Part shown: piece after piece, positions 1-7,207 of the stretch | Layout: each line of letters begins with the position of its first letter | Position numbering within the stretch: the first letter of the stretch is position 1 | Virus record (IMG/VR): IMGVR_UViG_3300018049_000156 | Coordinates: 1-23,364 of that record | DNA from: a virus | Reading direction: 5' to 3' (one strand) | Length of the DNA: 23,364 nucleotides | Notes under the pieces: model-generated | Database searches by the model: none | What the model was told of the DNA's origin: nothing | The model's input: only the letters and a program-made list of their open reading frames with translations | Translations under genes and position numbers: made by a program

Positions 1-224
1 CAATCGCCTTTGTAGATCCTGTCTATAAAGCGAAGCCTAGCATCGAACAGTTACTTTCGAAATACGCATCTTCATGTCTCCATGCTCATGCGCTGCCACT
101 ACAGCTACTAGCCAAGTTACTGCCTCTACTCAACAGCATTTCCTTGCACTATCTAACTAGGACCGTCGTCTTCGTTATGTTTATATAATAGCATCGTATA
201 AAAAAAAGTCAACCAAAAAAAGTC
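1..224. other. GC-richer region without a convincing gene (left edge)
   Basis: This stretch is clearly richer in GC than the genes beside it. All three minus frames carry early stops. One plus frame is open from the window edge to a TAA at 189-191 (about 62 codons), but its product is Leu-rich, matches no phage family I know and does not use the codons typical of the neighbours. I could not fold a tRNA on either strand. A host-type promoter at 185-212 points leftward into it, so a non-coding RNA or a long leader of a gene beyond the edge is possible. Confidence 0.4.
185..212 (-). promoter_or_regulatory. Putative sigma70-type promoter reading off the left edge
   Basis: On the minus strand a -35 TTGACT (207-212) is followed after 16 bp by a -10 TATTAT (185-190). 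It lies just past the gp23 terminator, so it would restart transcription leftward. The spacing is one base short of ideal and the region is AT-rich, so a chance match is possible. Confidence 0.45.
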
Positions 225-256
225 AAAAAAATAGGGCCCGTAGGCCCTATTTTATA
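225..256 (-). terminator. Intrinsic terminator of the head operon (after gp23)
   Basis: On the minus strand an 11-bp perfect stem (228-238 with 243-253) closes on a TACG loop flanked by C-G, which is a UNCG-type tetraloop, and is followed by a run of seven T. It begins 14 bp after the gp23 stop codon. It would end the gp20-to-gp23 transcript. Confidence 0.9.
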
Positions 257-269
257 ATAAAAACTAAAC

Positions 270-1454
270 TTAGCTAAAGGAAACGTTACCGTTATTGATA
301 GCAACTTTAGCTAGATAGTCTGCTGCGTTACCTAGTGACGAAGCAGTATTGTTAAGCTCAACATAACCATAACGTGTTAGGAAGCTTACTACTGGTTCGA
401 AGGTAGCAGGATCTAGTACCACACCACTTGACATTAGTGGAACATATGGACAGTAGAATGCTGCTGCATCAGACTCTGAGGTTCCTTTGTAACCAACTAG
501 TACTGCTGCACTATCAGCTGCATAAGTGTTTACATAAACCTTCATAGCGTTGTTAAGAGTACCAACCATCTTTGTGTTAGTTGGTGCTTCGAAAGTACCT
601 TCTGTAGTACGTGCAAATGCAGAAGTTGTAGCAGACTGAAGAATTGTAAGTGCTAATGGACTTACAACTGCCCAGTTACCAGCGCCGCGACGTGTGCGCT
701 GAGCAATTAGGTTTGCTGCACGGTTGATTTGAACTGCAAGTGCTGCATGCTCGTCACCAACAAATGTAGCTGTACCAGATACTGCTGCTTGGTTGTATGT
801 CTCAACTGCTGTACCAGCAAGATTGTCTAGACTAGCTAGAATTTCTTGGTCGATTTCAGCAGTAATTTCTTGTGCTAAAGCAGCCATAATTTCTGCTTCA
901 ACATCGATACCGTGCTGTGATTGCGCATCTTGAGCAGCTTCAAAAGTCCAGCGAGCGGATAGCTTACGTGACTTAGCTTCTACTGTCTGCTTCAAGATCT
1001 GAATGCTTAGACGGTTACCAGCTCTACCTTCAAGGTTTGCTGTGTTTGCAGCTTTAGCAGTAGATGCATCACCGGAATATGCTTCAGCAATCTTGAATGG
1101 TGATAGCGCTTCTTCACCTGCTGTTACATCAGTGTTACCTGCTGATGTGTCGTTTACTGAATCGCTATAGCGAACACGTAGGGTATGCACTTGACCAACT
1201 GGGCCGGTCATTGGCTGTACACCAACTAGCTCGTTTGCTATTACTGTTGGCATCACACGTCTGATAACTGGAAGAATTACACGGTTAAGTGTAGCAACGT
1301 TACCAGCAGATGTAGCACCTGCAGTTGCACTCTCTCGTAACTGCTTGCGAGTATTTTCGAGAGTTGTTTCCATTACGGACTTTTTGTTGCCGGATAGACC
1401 TTCAAGTAACGCACTTTTAGTGTCGTTCCAGCGGCCTTCTAGTAGTTCTGACAT
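270..1454 (-). CDS. 23: Major capsid protein (T4 gp23-like)
   Basis: This protein forms the hexamers of the head shell. The 394 aa contain gp23 signatures: a VGVQPM block at 77-82 followed by a GQV-LR-RY stretch, and VEAKSR at 158-163 leading into an AQD-HGIDVEAE helix that resembles T4 VIEAKSR and AQD-HGMDADAE. The C-terminal half keeps the RRGAGNW and FLTRYG patterns. T4 gp23 is about 521 aa. This one has a short N-terminus and only about 60 residues between VGVQPM and VEAKSR, so the T4 insertion domain appears absent. Two LLEG motifs (residues 4-7 and 16-19) fit the gp21 cleavage rule of hydrophobic-x-Glu before a small residue, giving a candidate short propeptide. A strong AAGGAGAG ribosome site precedes the ATG, and the gene follows gp22 by 13 bp. 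Confidence 0.95.
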   Translation of the reverse strand: MSELLEGRWNDTKSALLEGLSGNKKSVMETTLENTRKQLRESATAGATSAGNVATLNRVILPVIRRVMPTVIANELVGVQPMTGPVGQVHTLRVRYSDSVNDTSAGNTDVTAGEEALSPFKIAEAYSGDASTAKAANTANLEGRAGNRLSIQILKQTVEAKSRKLSARWTFEAAQDAQSQHGIDVEAEIMAALAQEITAEIDQEILASLDNLAGTAVETYNQAAVSGTATFVGDEHAALAVQINRAANLIAQRTRRGAGNWAVVSPLALTILQSATTSAFARTTEGTFEAPTNTKMVGTLNNAMKVYVNTYAADSAAVLVGYKGTSESDAAAFYCPYVPLMSSGVVLDPATFEPVVSFLTRYGYVELNNTASSLGNAADYLAKVAINNGNVSFS

Positions 1455-1467
1455 AATTAATCTCTCC

Positions 1468-2571
1468 TTATTTTAAGCCTGCAAGACGTCGTAGTGCAAC
1501 TACATTTTCGTCTGCTGTAGAACTATGTGTTTGAGTTTCTTTGTTGCCTGTTATTTCTTTGCCTTCTGTTAATGTTGCCTTATTACTAGCTGCCGCTGTT
1601 GTAGATGAGTTACCATCTATTACCGCAGGTAAGTACTTTTTAAATGCTGATTCAAGTCTGCCAGTTTGTACACTTTCTAGTAGATCTGACATTATTTCCT
1701 GTTGTTTTTTGCTTAACGGGGATAATAGTTCATTTATCGTATTAGAGCGTTCGGCAGATTCTTTCAGAAGCTTGATTTCAGTATTCTTGCTTTCTGTAAT
1801 TTTCTTTGCTTCAGCAATTAATTTTTTAGCTTCATGTAGTTGATCATTTTTCTTATTAACCACTTTCATGAGTCTAGCAGTTTCGGACTTTTTGTTCATA
1901 TGACTACCAATATATTCCTGTTGGAAGGATTCGAATAGTCTGCGTCCAAAATCATTTTGACGTGCAATTGTAATATCTTCTTTTAGCTGAGTAAGTTCAG
2001 ACTTAAGTGATTCACTAACTGTTTTATTAACAAGTTTTGCACTTTTTGCTATGAAGTCTTTTTTCACTTCATCAAATGCGTTCTTTGATTCACGCATAAG
2101 TTTGACTTTTGTCTCAGCAAGGTCTTTCTTATCAGAATAGAATTCAGAAATTTCTTTTGTAAGAGCTTCTACTACAAATTCTTCTAATTTTTCAAACTTT
2201 GCTGCAACTGTTTTTTGATCTTCGTGTAGTTCAGATACTTCACCACTTAATTGCTCTATAACAAATTTATTGAGTAATTCAGAGTGGTCACGCATTGCTA
2301 CTGCATATTTTGCTTTCGCTTCTGCAAGTTGCTTACGATCTTCTTGAAATTCTGCAATCTCTTCTGCTAGAGATTCACCAAGCATTTTGTCTATAGATTC
2401 AACCATTGTTTGCTTGTCATGCTCGTATTTGCGTGCAAACTCTTCACGAAGTTCAGCAGTGACCTGCTTTTTATTTTCGTTAATTTTTTGAGTCCACGCT
2501 TCTTCTATGTCAGCACGAATTTCTTCTGATACTACATTATTTTCAAATAATGTTTTTAGTGCATCCAACAT
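1468..2571 (-). CDS. 22: Prohead core scaffold protein (T4 gp22-like)
   Basis: This is the main scaffold on which the capsid shell assembles; in T4 it is then degraded by gp21. The 367 aa are charged and helical, with long Glu/Lys/Gln-rich coiled-coil segments from about residue 20 to 280. A conserved-looking tail near 295-320 (LLES, then RLESAFKKYLPAV) is followed by a Thr/Ser-rich end. Several L-x-E sites could be gp21 cleavage sites. Position directly between gp21 and gp23 is the T4 order. An AGGAGA ribosome site precedes the ATG, and the gp21 stop lies 12 bp upstream. The assignment rests on position, coiled-coil character and tail sequence. Confidence 0.88.
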   Translation of the reverse strand: MLDALKTLFENNVVSEEIRADIEEAWTQKINENKKQVTAELREEFARKYEHDKQTMVESIDKMLGESLAEEIAEFQEDRKQLAEAKAKYAVAMRDHSELLNKFVIEQLSGEVSELHEDQKTVAAKFEKLEEFVVEALTKEISEFYSDKKDLAETKVKLMRESKNAFDEVKKDFIAKSAKLVNKTVSESLKSELTQLKEDITIARQNDFGRRLFESFQQEYIGSHMNKKSETARLMKVVNKKNDQLHEAKKLIAEAKKITESKNTEIKLLKESAERSNTINELLSPLSKKQQEIMSDLLESVQTGRLESAFKKYLPAVIDGNSSTTAAASNKATLTEGKEITGNKETQTHSSTADENVVALRRLAGLK

Positions 2572-2583
2572 ATTATTCTCCTG

Positions 2584-3207
2584 TTATTGGAGACCGTTGA
2601 TTATATTAACCAACGATTCTTTTAGATATTTTTGTGCCTTAGGATCTTCTTTAACTTCTCTGCCTAGTTGTAATGCCTTGTATCCGCCTCTTGCATTCAT
2701 CAAATGTTCGTATATTGGACTAGGATACGCACTCGGTGCGCTTGGTTGTGCAACAATATCTACTGTTACAATTTCAAACTCACTAACACGCCCGGACCCG
2801 TCTTCTTGAACATTTCCTGAACCTCTACTTGAAACACCTAATTTTACGCCGCCTTCTAGTAGTGTTTTTACTAGTTGACCCATAGGAGTTTCTAAAATTT
2901 TCAGTTTGCCATAACCTTTAGAGCCTTCGCACCACATACCTTCGATCATATGTGAAACACGATCAATATTGATGTTAAGGCCTTCGGGATGGTCAACTTC
3001 ACCGAGTACAGAATAGCCGCCTTTAATTTGCTCATTTATAGATTCGACAGCTTTTTGAATTTCATTCATCGGATATACTCGAGAGTTAGCATTTTTTACA
3101 TCACCCTCAATGAAAATTCCTTTCATGAACAAATTTCTGCCTTCATTAGCAGACTCAACAACTATTTTAGCATCGTCAAATGTAAGGTTTTCTATTAAGT
3201 TAACCAT
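2584..3207 (-). CDS. 21: Prohead maturation protease (T4 gp21-like)
   Basis: This serine protease is carried inside the prohead, where it cleaves the scaffold, capsid protein and internal proteins during maturation. The 207 aa show the family hallmarks: NSRVYP near 41-46, the probable catalytic histidine in VDHPEG (His73), a DRVSH block, and the probable nucleophile in GVSSRG (Ser126 or Ser127), with VDIVAQPSAP near 149-158 supplying a likely third catalytic residue (Asp150). Length and motif order match gp21 (peptidase family U9/S80 type). The ribosome site AAAGGAA overlaps the TAA stop of the upstream core gene, which suggests coupled translation. Confidence 0.93.
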   Translation of the reverse strand: MVNLIENLTFDDAKIVVESANEGRNLFMKGIFIEGDVKNANSRVYPMNEIQKAVESINEQIKGGYSVLGEVDHPEGLNINIDRVSHMIEGMWCEGSKGYGKLKILETPMGQLVKTLLEGGVKLGVSSRGSGNVQEDGSGRVSEFEIVTVDIVAQPSAPSAYPSPIYEHLMNARGGYKALQLGREVKEDPKAQKYLKESLVNIINGLQ

Positions 3208-3217
3208 CCCTGTTCCT

Positions 3218-3856
3218 TTAGTTAGCTACTGGAGATTTCGCACCATCAGCTTTTTTAGCTGCGCCGCCGCTAACTGATCTTAGTTTTTGGGTGCTACCTG
3301 GTTTGTTTACATTACCGCCATCTTCTTCTTTTACAGATGGAGCAGAACGACCATTTTCAGTTCCGCCTTGAGCAATGTTACTAGCATCACCTTCGCCTAT
3401 TGATGCACCTGGACCATTTGGCGATTTAGTGTTAACACCGTCGTCGCCCATTTTTGCACTTACAGGTTTTGTGTATTCATCTAGCTTCTTCATATAAGAT
3501 GCCATCATTTCTGACTCAGTTTTTGGTTCTTCTTCAGGCTCTTCGTCTTCAGGCTCTTCATCTTCAGGCTCTTCGTCTTCGACATCATCTACAAAGTCAT
3601 CAGTAGCGTCGCCGCCCATTGGCATGTCGCCTTCGTCTTCTTCAGGCTCTTCGCCTTCGTCTTCTTCATCGTCCATCATTGCTGCAAATTGATCTTGAAG
3701 ATCTTTAAGTTGGGCTTCTAAATCGTCAATATCTCCTTGAGTAGCTGGCTCATCTTCTGCTGACATCATGTCGTCGTCCATTGGGCCCATTGGTCCGTCA
3801 TCGTCGCCCATTGGTCCGTCATCGTCGTCCATTGGTCCTTCGAACTCCATTGACAT
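3218..3856 (-). CDS. Distal part of acidic prohead core protein, after an in-frame amber codon
   Basis: The 212 aa are extremely acidic. They begin with GPM-DDD repeats (residues 7-30), continue with a short coiled coil (near 42-62), several EEPEDE repeats to about 111, then a Gly/Asn/Ser-rich tail that turns basic. The reading frame is the same as that of the 68-aa ORF upstream (3953-4159); only one TAG at 3953-3955 and 32 further codons separate that ORF from this ATG. No Shine-Dalgarno sequence precedes this ATG. The natural product is therefore probably one protein of about 313 aa, and this piece is made only by amber readthrough, by weak internal initiation or not at all. In T4 the position between gp20 and gp21 is held by core proteins gp67 and gp68. 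Confidence 0.65.
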   Translation of the reverse strand: MSMEFEGPMDDDDGPMGDDDGPMGPMDDDMMSAEDEPATQGDIDDLEAQLKDLQDQFAAMMDDEEDEGEEPEEDEGDMPMGGDATDDFVDDVEDEEPEDEEPEDEEPEEEPKTESEMMASYMKKLDEYTKPVSAKMGDDGVNTKSPNGPGASIGEGDASNIAQGGTENGRSAPSVKEEDGGNVNKPGSTQKLRSVSGGAAKKADGAKSPVAN

Positions 3857-3862
3857 TTCGTC

Positions 3863-3970
3863 GTCGTCTTCTTCTAGATCCCAGTCCTCGTCAAGGTCCC
3901 AATCTTCTTCTAGATCTTCATCTTCTTCTAGATCTTCATCTTCTTCTAGATCCTAATCTTCCTCAAGTTC
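3863..3970 (-). repeat. Six-fold 18-bp tandem repeat encoding acidic hexapeptides
   Basis: Read on the minus strand, six 18-base units encode (D/E)-L-(E/D)-E-D-X. The last position is, in order, amber, Glu, Glu, Trp, Trp, Asp. The units are nearly identical in DNA (GATCTAGAAGAAGATGAA), so slippage could change copy number. The amber codon at 3953-3955 occupies exactly position X of the first unit. Confidence 0.9.
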
Positions 3971-4159
3971 TTCGTCACTTTCGTCAAGTTCTAGTTCTTC
4001 ATCTTCTTCAATTTCATCGTACATGTCATTTTCTAGTAGACTTTCGTAGATGTTTCTTGATTTTTCTACAACAATCTCATGAAAGAGATCTTTTGCGCCT
4101 TGAACGTCTTCATTAACTAAACGCTCAAGCATTTCTTCAAACTTATTAGCCTTAGCCAT
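3953..4159 (-). CDS. Proximal part of prohead core protein (gp67/gp68-like), ends at amber codon
   Basis: The 68 aa begin with a helical domain (residues 5-45) of the kind KFEEMLERL, then LFHEIVVEKSRNIYESLL, that I associate with T4-type prohead core proteins gp67/gp68, and then become almost wholly Glu/Asp. These small acidic proteins sit in the scaffold core and affect head shape; gp21 cleaves them. Position between gp20 and gp21 supports the call. The AAAGGATATAA ribosome site lies just before the ATG. The ORF stops at TAG 3953-3955, but the frame continues open without another stop to 3218. A free 68-aa product is possible but would lack the coiled coil and tail of the full protein. Confidence 0.7.
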   Translation of the reverse strand: MAKANKFEEMLERLVNEDVQGAKDLFHEIVVEKSRNIYESLLENDMYDEIEEDEELELDESDEELEED

Positions 4160-4264
4160 TTTATATCCTTTCTAATGTATAAGTGCTTACGTACACATAG
4201 GAAAAAATACTCTTACTTTTTAAGGTAAAAGAATTTTCCAATGAATGATTGTAAACTGTCATGT

Positions 4265-4272
4265 TATTTACG
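4265..4272 (-). promoter_or_regulatory. Weak candidate late promoter upstream of the core gene
   Basis: CGTAAATA on the minus strand shares the TAAATA core of the other late-promoter candidates but lies about 105 bp before the start at 4159. A second near-match, TATAAACA at 4292-4299, is alternative. The 160-bp gap 4160-4319 holds nothing else I can support. Confidence 0.3.
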
Positions 4273-4319
4273 TATTTTATTAAAAAACTAGTGTTTATAC
4301 GTACTTTTTTGGTATATTT

Positions 4320-5012
4320 TTACATACCAGGATGTATGTTTAAAAAAACATCTTTATGCATAATTTTTAAATTTTTAAATTTATCTAATTCCGAAGGCAT
4401 AAAAGTGTTATGATCAATTACTCTTACAAATTGTACTTTTGGATTTTGCTCAATTACTGTCTTAGTTTGCCTTAACCAGTTTCCATAAAAAGTAGCGCCG
4501 TCGGTTGATCTTTTATAGTTTTCAGTATCTGCAAAAATATTGTTAAATTTAGTACCGTTTTGTAACCCCTGGTAATCAAAACCTAAAATATAAATTACGT
4601 CATATCCCTGTTGTGTTGCCATCCAAAGTGCAGTAGGACCACTGCTCCATCCCTTGCTTGGCTTAAAATAATTTAAATTATCGAAATTTTCATAAGCTTT
4701 GTTATAATTTGTCCATACCTGATGATTTTTTGAATAACCACTTTTGTTTATTTCAAGAATCATTTTTACATCAACTGCTATTAAAAAATCAGGTGTACAA
4801 TCTCTGTAAATTGCATTGCAGCCGTATACAACGCCATGTTTTGATAAACCATTTATGCTTATGCCGCTTCTACTAGTACCGTTGCCTATAACATATGCAG
4901 TTTTTGCACCAGCAACTTTTTTAGAACGCTCTTGTATTTTTTTAAATTTTTTATCTTGTTTTAATTGCTTATACTGTTCTTTTGTGTACAAGGACTTATC
5001 GATTTTAGGCAT
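4320..5012 (-). CDS. GT42/DUF115 (MptE)-like Rossmann protein, possible glycosyltransferase
   Basis: The 230 aa have a basic N-terminal helix (1-35), then a core resembling the GT42 sialyltransferase and DUF115/MptE superfamily: GNGTSR at 43-48 (family GNGPS), GCNAIYR at 64-70 (family RCNxFY), a PDF-IAVD strand near 74-81, SSGPTALW at 123-130 and YILGFDY at 141-147 (family TSG, A-A-LGY-IYL-GxDFY). These elements form the nucleotide-binding core in that superfamily. Members transfer sugars or pyrophosphate; the substrate here cannot be read. The gene lies inside the head operon, 3 bp after the 77-aa gene, so it should be expressed late with capsid proteins. Possible roles are virion glycosylation or DNA-base sugar modification, both inferred. 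A 6-bp hairpin sits at its stop codon. Confidence 0.6.
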   Translation of the reverse strand: MPKIDKSLYTKEQYKQLKQDKKFKKIQERSKKVAGAKTAYVIGNGTSRSGISINGLSKHGVVYGCNAIYRDCTPDFLIAVDVKMILEINKSGYSKNHQVWTNYNKAYENFDNLNYFKPSKGWSSGPTALWMATQQGYDVIYILGFDYQGLQNGTKFNNIFADTENYKRSTDGATFYGNWLRQTKTVIEQNPKVQFVRVIDHNTFMPSELDKFKNLKIMHKDVFLNIHPGM

Positions 5013-5015
5013 ACT

Positions 5016-5249
5016 TTATATAGCTGGTGCTTCGGGTGCCTTGTACATACGTTGTATATCTTCAACTTCTTTAAGTTTTTCTTGCAAGTGAAAATCAGAC
5101 GCTTGTCGTGCTATCTTAATTTGTCCCAAGGTTAAACTTACTTGTCTAACGTTCTGAGTGCGATCCCAGCCTGGATCAATATCTGTGCTTAGATCTTCTT
5201 CATCTTCTAGTGTGTTTCGATCAAATGTAAAGAATTCTTGTAACAACAT
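5016..5249 (-). CDS. Small conserved-looking protein downstream of portal, function unknown
   Basis: The 77 aa start MLLQEFFTFD, then an acidic stretch (16-27) and a helix-forming second half (40-70) rich in Gln, Lys and Glu. I do not recognise a family. The gene follows the portal stop codon by 13 bp and precedes the GT-like gene by 3 bp, so it is part of the head operon. Its first residues loosely resemble the EF-containing N-termini of the candidate packaged proteins at 10805-13311, but no proper gp21 cleavage motif follows. A GGAT sequence is the only ribosome-site candidate. Confidence 0.7.
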   Translation of the reverse strand: MLLQEFFTFDRNTLEDEEDLSTDIDPGWDRTQNVRQVSLTLGQIKIARQASDFHLQEKLKEVEDIQRMYKAPEAPAI

Positions 5250-5262
5250 AAAATTATTTATC

Positions 5263-6996
5263 CTATAAACCGCCTGTGCCGCCTGCTGGGGGCGTAGCTC
5301 CTGGTTCTGGCGGTGCGGTTGCAGTATCTGGCGGAGTACCTTGATCTATAGCACCTGCTGTTAAATCATCAGTAGGAGCAACTTGATCCATTGCTCCTAA
5401 ATCAGCACCTATGCCACCTGCACTTACTCCTGCCATTCTCATTTCAGCGCTACCATCTGCTTGTAAAGCTTGTTCAGGGTCAGCGTTTTCTTCTTTCCAT
5501 AAAGTTTCGTTTTGAGCTATTTCTTCTTTTGTTAAACCTAAGAATCGTTCAAGCGCAAATCTATTTGAAATATACGGCAATGCTGCCATTTGACCAAATG
5601 TAGGAACTCTAGCATTATCAAGTTCTGCTTGTCTATAACTTGCAAAATTTTGTGGTTTTACAAAAGCAAGATCGAACATTTGCACGTCTATGTTAACTTC
5701 TTTTTCAAGTAAGTAGCGTTTGAATTCTCTATTAAAAGTTTCAATTAACAAGCCTTGCAAACGTTCGCAATAGGTGTTGAATCTTAGCTCTTGTATGTAA
5801 GCAGTGCCTACTCTACCATCTTGGAAATTGTTTGCGCCGTCATCAGCACCTGTCGGAAGATAACTACTAGGAATACGCAAACCTCTTACTAATTTATTTG
5901 TAAAATAACGTAAATCGTCGATTTCGCCTAGGTTTGTACCACCGGGCAATGTTTCAACCTTAGACCCTCTACCTTCAGCAGTCTGAGGAAAGAAGTAGTC
6001 TTCGTTTATTGAAAGCGGGTTGTAAGATGAGTCTATTACATTAGTGCCTCCGCCTGTTGCACTAGGTATTCTACGTTGATGAATTTCAGTTTTAACTCTT
6101 TCAACAAACTGCATTGCTAAGTGTGCAGGCATATTACCTACGTCAACATAAAACACTCTACGCTCGGGTGCACGCTGTACTCTGTAAATAATAATTGCAT
6201 CTTCTAGTAATTCTTTTTGTTTGTATACTTTGAATACAGTTTCTAATAAACTATTACCAAAAGGAAAATTATTATCTAAGCCTTCGCTTAAACTTAAATG
6301 TAGTATATGTTCTGCTGCAATACCTAATTCTTGTTGTTCTTTGTAGAATCTGTTACCAGATTGTTGCGCAGTATTTCCTAGCATGCCTCTTGCACCACCA
6401 GTTAGGTAATTGCCACTAGAATTACCGCCTTGGATATTTCCGTTAGTTTGGTGTGGGGTTGTAGCAATTCCTTCTACAAAGTTAAAATTTATATCCCTAA
6501 CTACGTATTGCTCAGGTATTTTTCCTTTGCTTTCATTTACAATTATACGAGAAACTTTAGCAGGATCTACATGATAAAGTTTTTTAGTTTCTGGATCCCG
6601 TAGAAACATTTCGTCGCCATATTTAAACACATTCCTAAATATTCTAAACATCTTAGTGTCAAAATCATTTAGCTTGCACCATTGGCGCATATATTGTGTT
6701 AATATTTCTATTTCTGAATTAGTTGCCGGTTTGTTAAATTCAAAATCAAAATGGTTGCCTTGATGATTTTTTTGTGTACAAAATTCAGCAAGAATGTCTA
6801 GTGCAGCATTAACTTCACTATCTAAATCCATTGTATTATACTGACCATATCGTTCTACACGATTAGGAGAACCTACATAAACATCTGGCAAGTAACTGCT
6901 GTAGTTTGCACTTGCAGGTCCACTAGTATTAGTTGACGCTCCGTTAATAGGACTTACAGATCCGTCATATGGGGTAAAATATTTTTTCCAACTCAT
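5263..6996 (-). CDS. 20: Portal vertex protein (T4 gp20-like)
   Basis: The dodecameric portal initiates head assembly, is the DNA channel, docks the terminase and later joins the neck. The 577 aa (T4 gp20 is 524 aa) begin with a Ser/Asn/Gly-rich stretch, followed by LDSEVNAALDILAEFC near 58-73. The strongest hallmark is the central block APERRVFYVDVGNMP with an HQRRIPSATGG stretch (near residues 279-318), then the LPGG and LRIPSSYLP segments that are almost invariant in this family. The C-terminus is Ala/Pro/Gly-rich, low in complexity and longer than in T4. It is the first gene of the head operon, with a CATAAATA late promoter 24 bp upstream and a weak AAGTGA ribosome site. Confidence 0.95.
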   Translation of the reverse strand: MSWKKYFTPYDGSVSPINGASTNTSGPASANYSSYLPDVYVGSPNRVERYGQYNTMDLDSEVNAALDILAEFCTQKNHQGNHFDFEFNKPATNSEIEILTQYMRQWCKLNDFDTKMFRIFRNVFKYGDEMFLRDPETKKLYHVDPAKVSRIIVNESKGKIPEQYVVRDINFNFVEGIATTPHQTNGNIQGGNSSGNYLTGGARGMLGNTAQQSGNRFYKEQQELGIAAEHILHLSLSEGLDNNFPFGNSLLETVFKVYKQKELLEDAIIIYRVQRAPERRVFYVDVGNMPAHLAMQFVERVKTEIHQRRIPSATGGGTNVIDSSYNPLSINEDYFFPQTAEGRGSKVETLPGGTNLGEIDDLRYFTNKLVRGLRIPSSYLPTGADDGANNFQDGRVGTAYIQELRFNTYCERLQGLLIETFNREFKRYLLEKEVNIDVQMFDLAFVKPQNFASYRQAELDNARVPTFGQMAALPYISNRFALERFLGLTKEEIAQNETLWKEENADPEQALQADGSAEMRMAGVSAGGIGADLGAMDQVAPTDDLTAGAIDQGTPPDTATAPPEPGATPPAGGTGGL

Positions 6997-7020
6997 TGCA
7001 TTTCACTTGGTTTGATGTTA

Positions 7021-7028
7021 TATTTATG
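7021..7028 (-). promoter_or_regulatory. T4-like late promoter of the head operon
   Basis: CATAAATA on the minus strand differs at one base from the T4 late consensus TATAAATA. It lies 24 bp before the gp20 start. The same octamer precedes the 480-aa gene at 13311. It should be recognised by the gp55 sigma factor encoded at 17923-18768. Confidence 0.65.
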
Positions 7029-7066
7029 TTAATATAAAACGTATTTAAAAAAGTATAAGTACTTAG

Positions 7067-7207
7067 ATGGCAGATAAAAAAACAAAAAAATCAAAAGCAG
7101 TTCATGTAGACCAAAGCAATCCTGGTCCAATGCTTACTACTGAACAATATGAAAAATACTTTTTTAAAAAATCACAAGGTAAAAAAAATGACAGTGATGA
7201 CTCTTAA
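7067..7207 (+). CDS. 46-aa Lys-rich small protein, function unknown
   Basis: The frame opens at ATG 7067 and stops at TAA 7205. The product is Lys-rich at both ends, with a central NPGPMLTTEQYEKYFF segment that looks like a real protein motif. It overlaps the following gene by 20 bp and fills the gap between two divergent operons. No good ribosome site is visible; a TATAAGTA octamer ends only 5 bp before the ATG. I do not recognise a family. Confidence 0.5.
   Translation: MADKKTKKSKAVHVDQSNPGPMLTTEQYEKYFFKKSQGKKNDSDDS

Noticed and set aside
3-191. Open plus-strand frame at the left edge (about 62 codons)
   Set aside because: Leu-rich product without recognisable family, no visible start, codon use unlike neighbours; kept only as an alternative reading of the region.
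3768-4116. Plus-strand Ser/Arg-rich and Leu/Arg-rich ORFs opposite the acidic core gene
   Set aside because: Antisense shadow of GAT/GAA repeats; low-complexity translation with no ribosome site.
4161-4262. 33-codon minus-strand ORF ending just before the core gene start
   Set aside because: No ribosome site and its ATG would lie only 2 bp after the candidate late promoter octamer, so it would be at the very 5' end or outside the transcript.
4310-4329. Hairpin TGGTAT/ATACCA at the stop of the 230-aa gene as a terminator
   Set aside because: On the minus strand it is followed by A-rich, not T-rich, sequence.
7054-7061. TATAAGTA as late promoter for the 46-aa gene
   Set aside because: Ends only 5 bp before the ATG, leaving no leader for a ribosome site.
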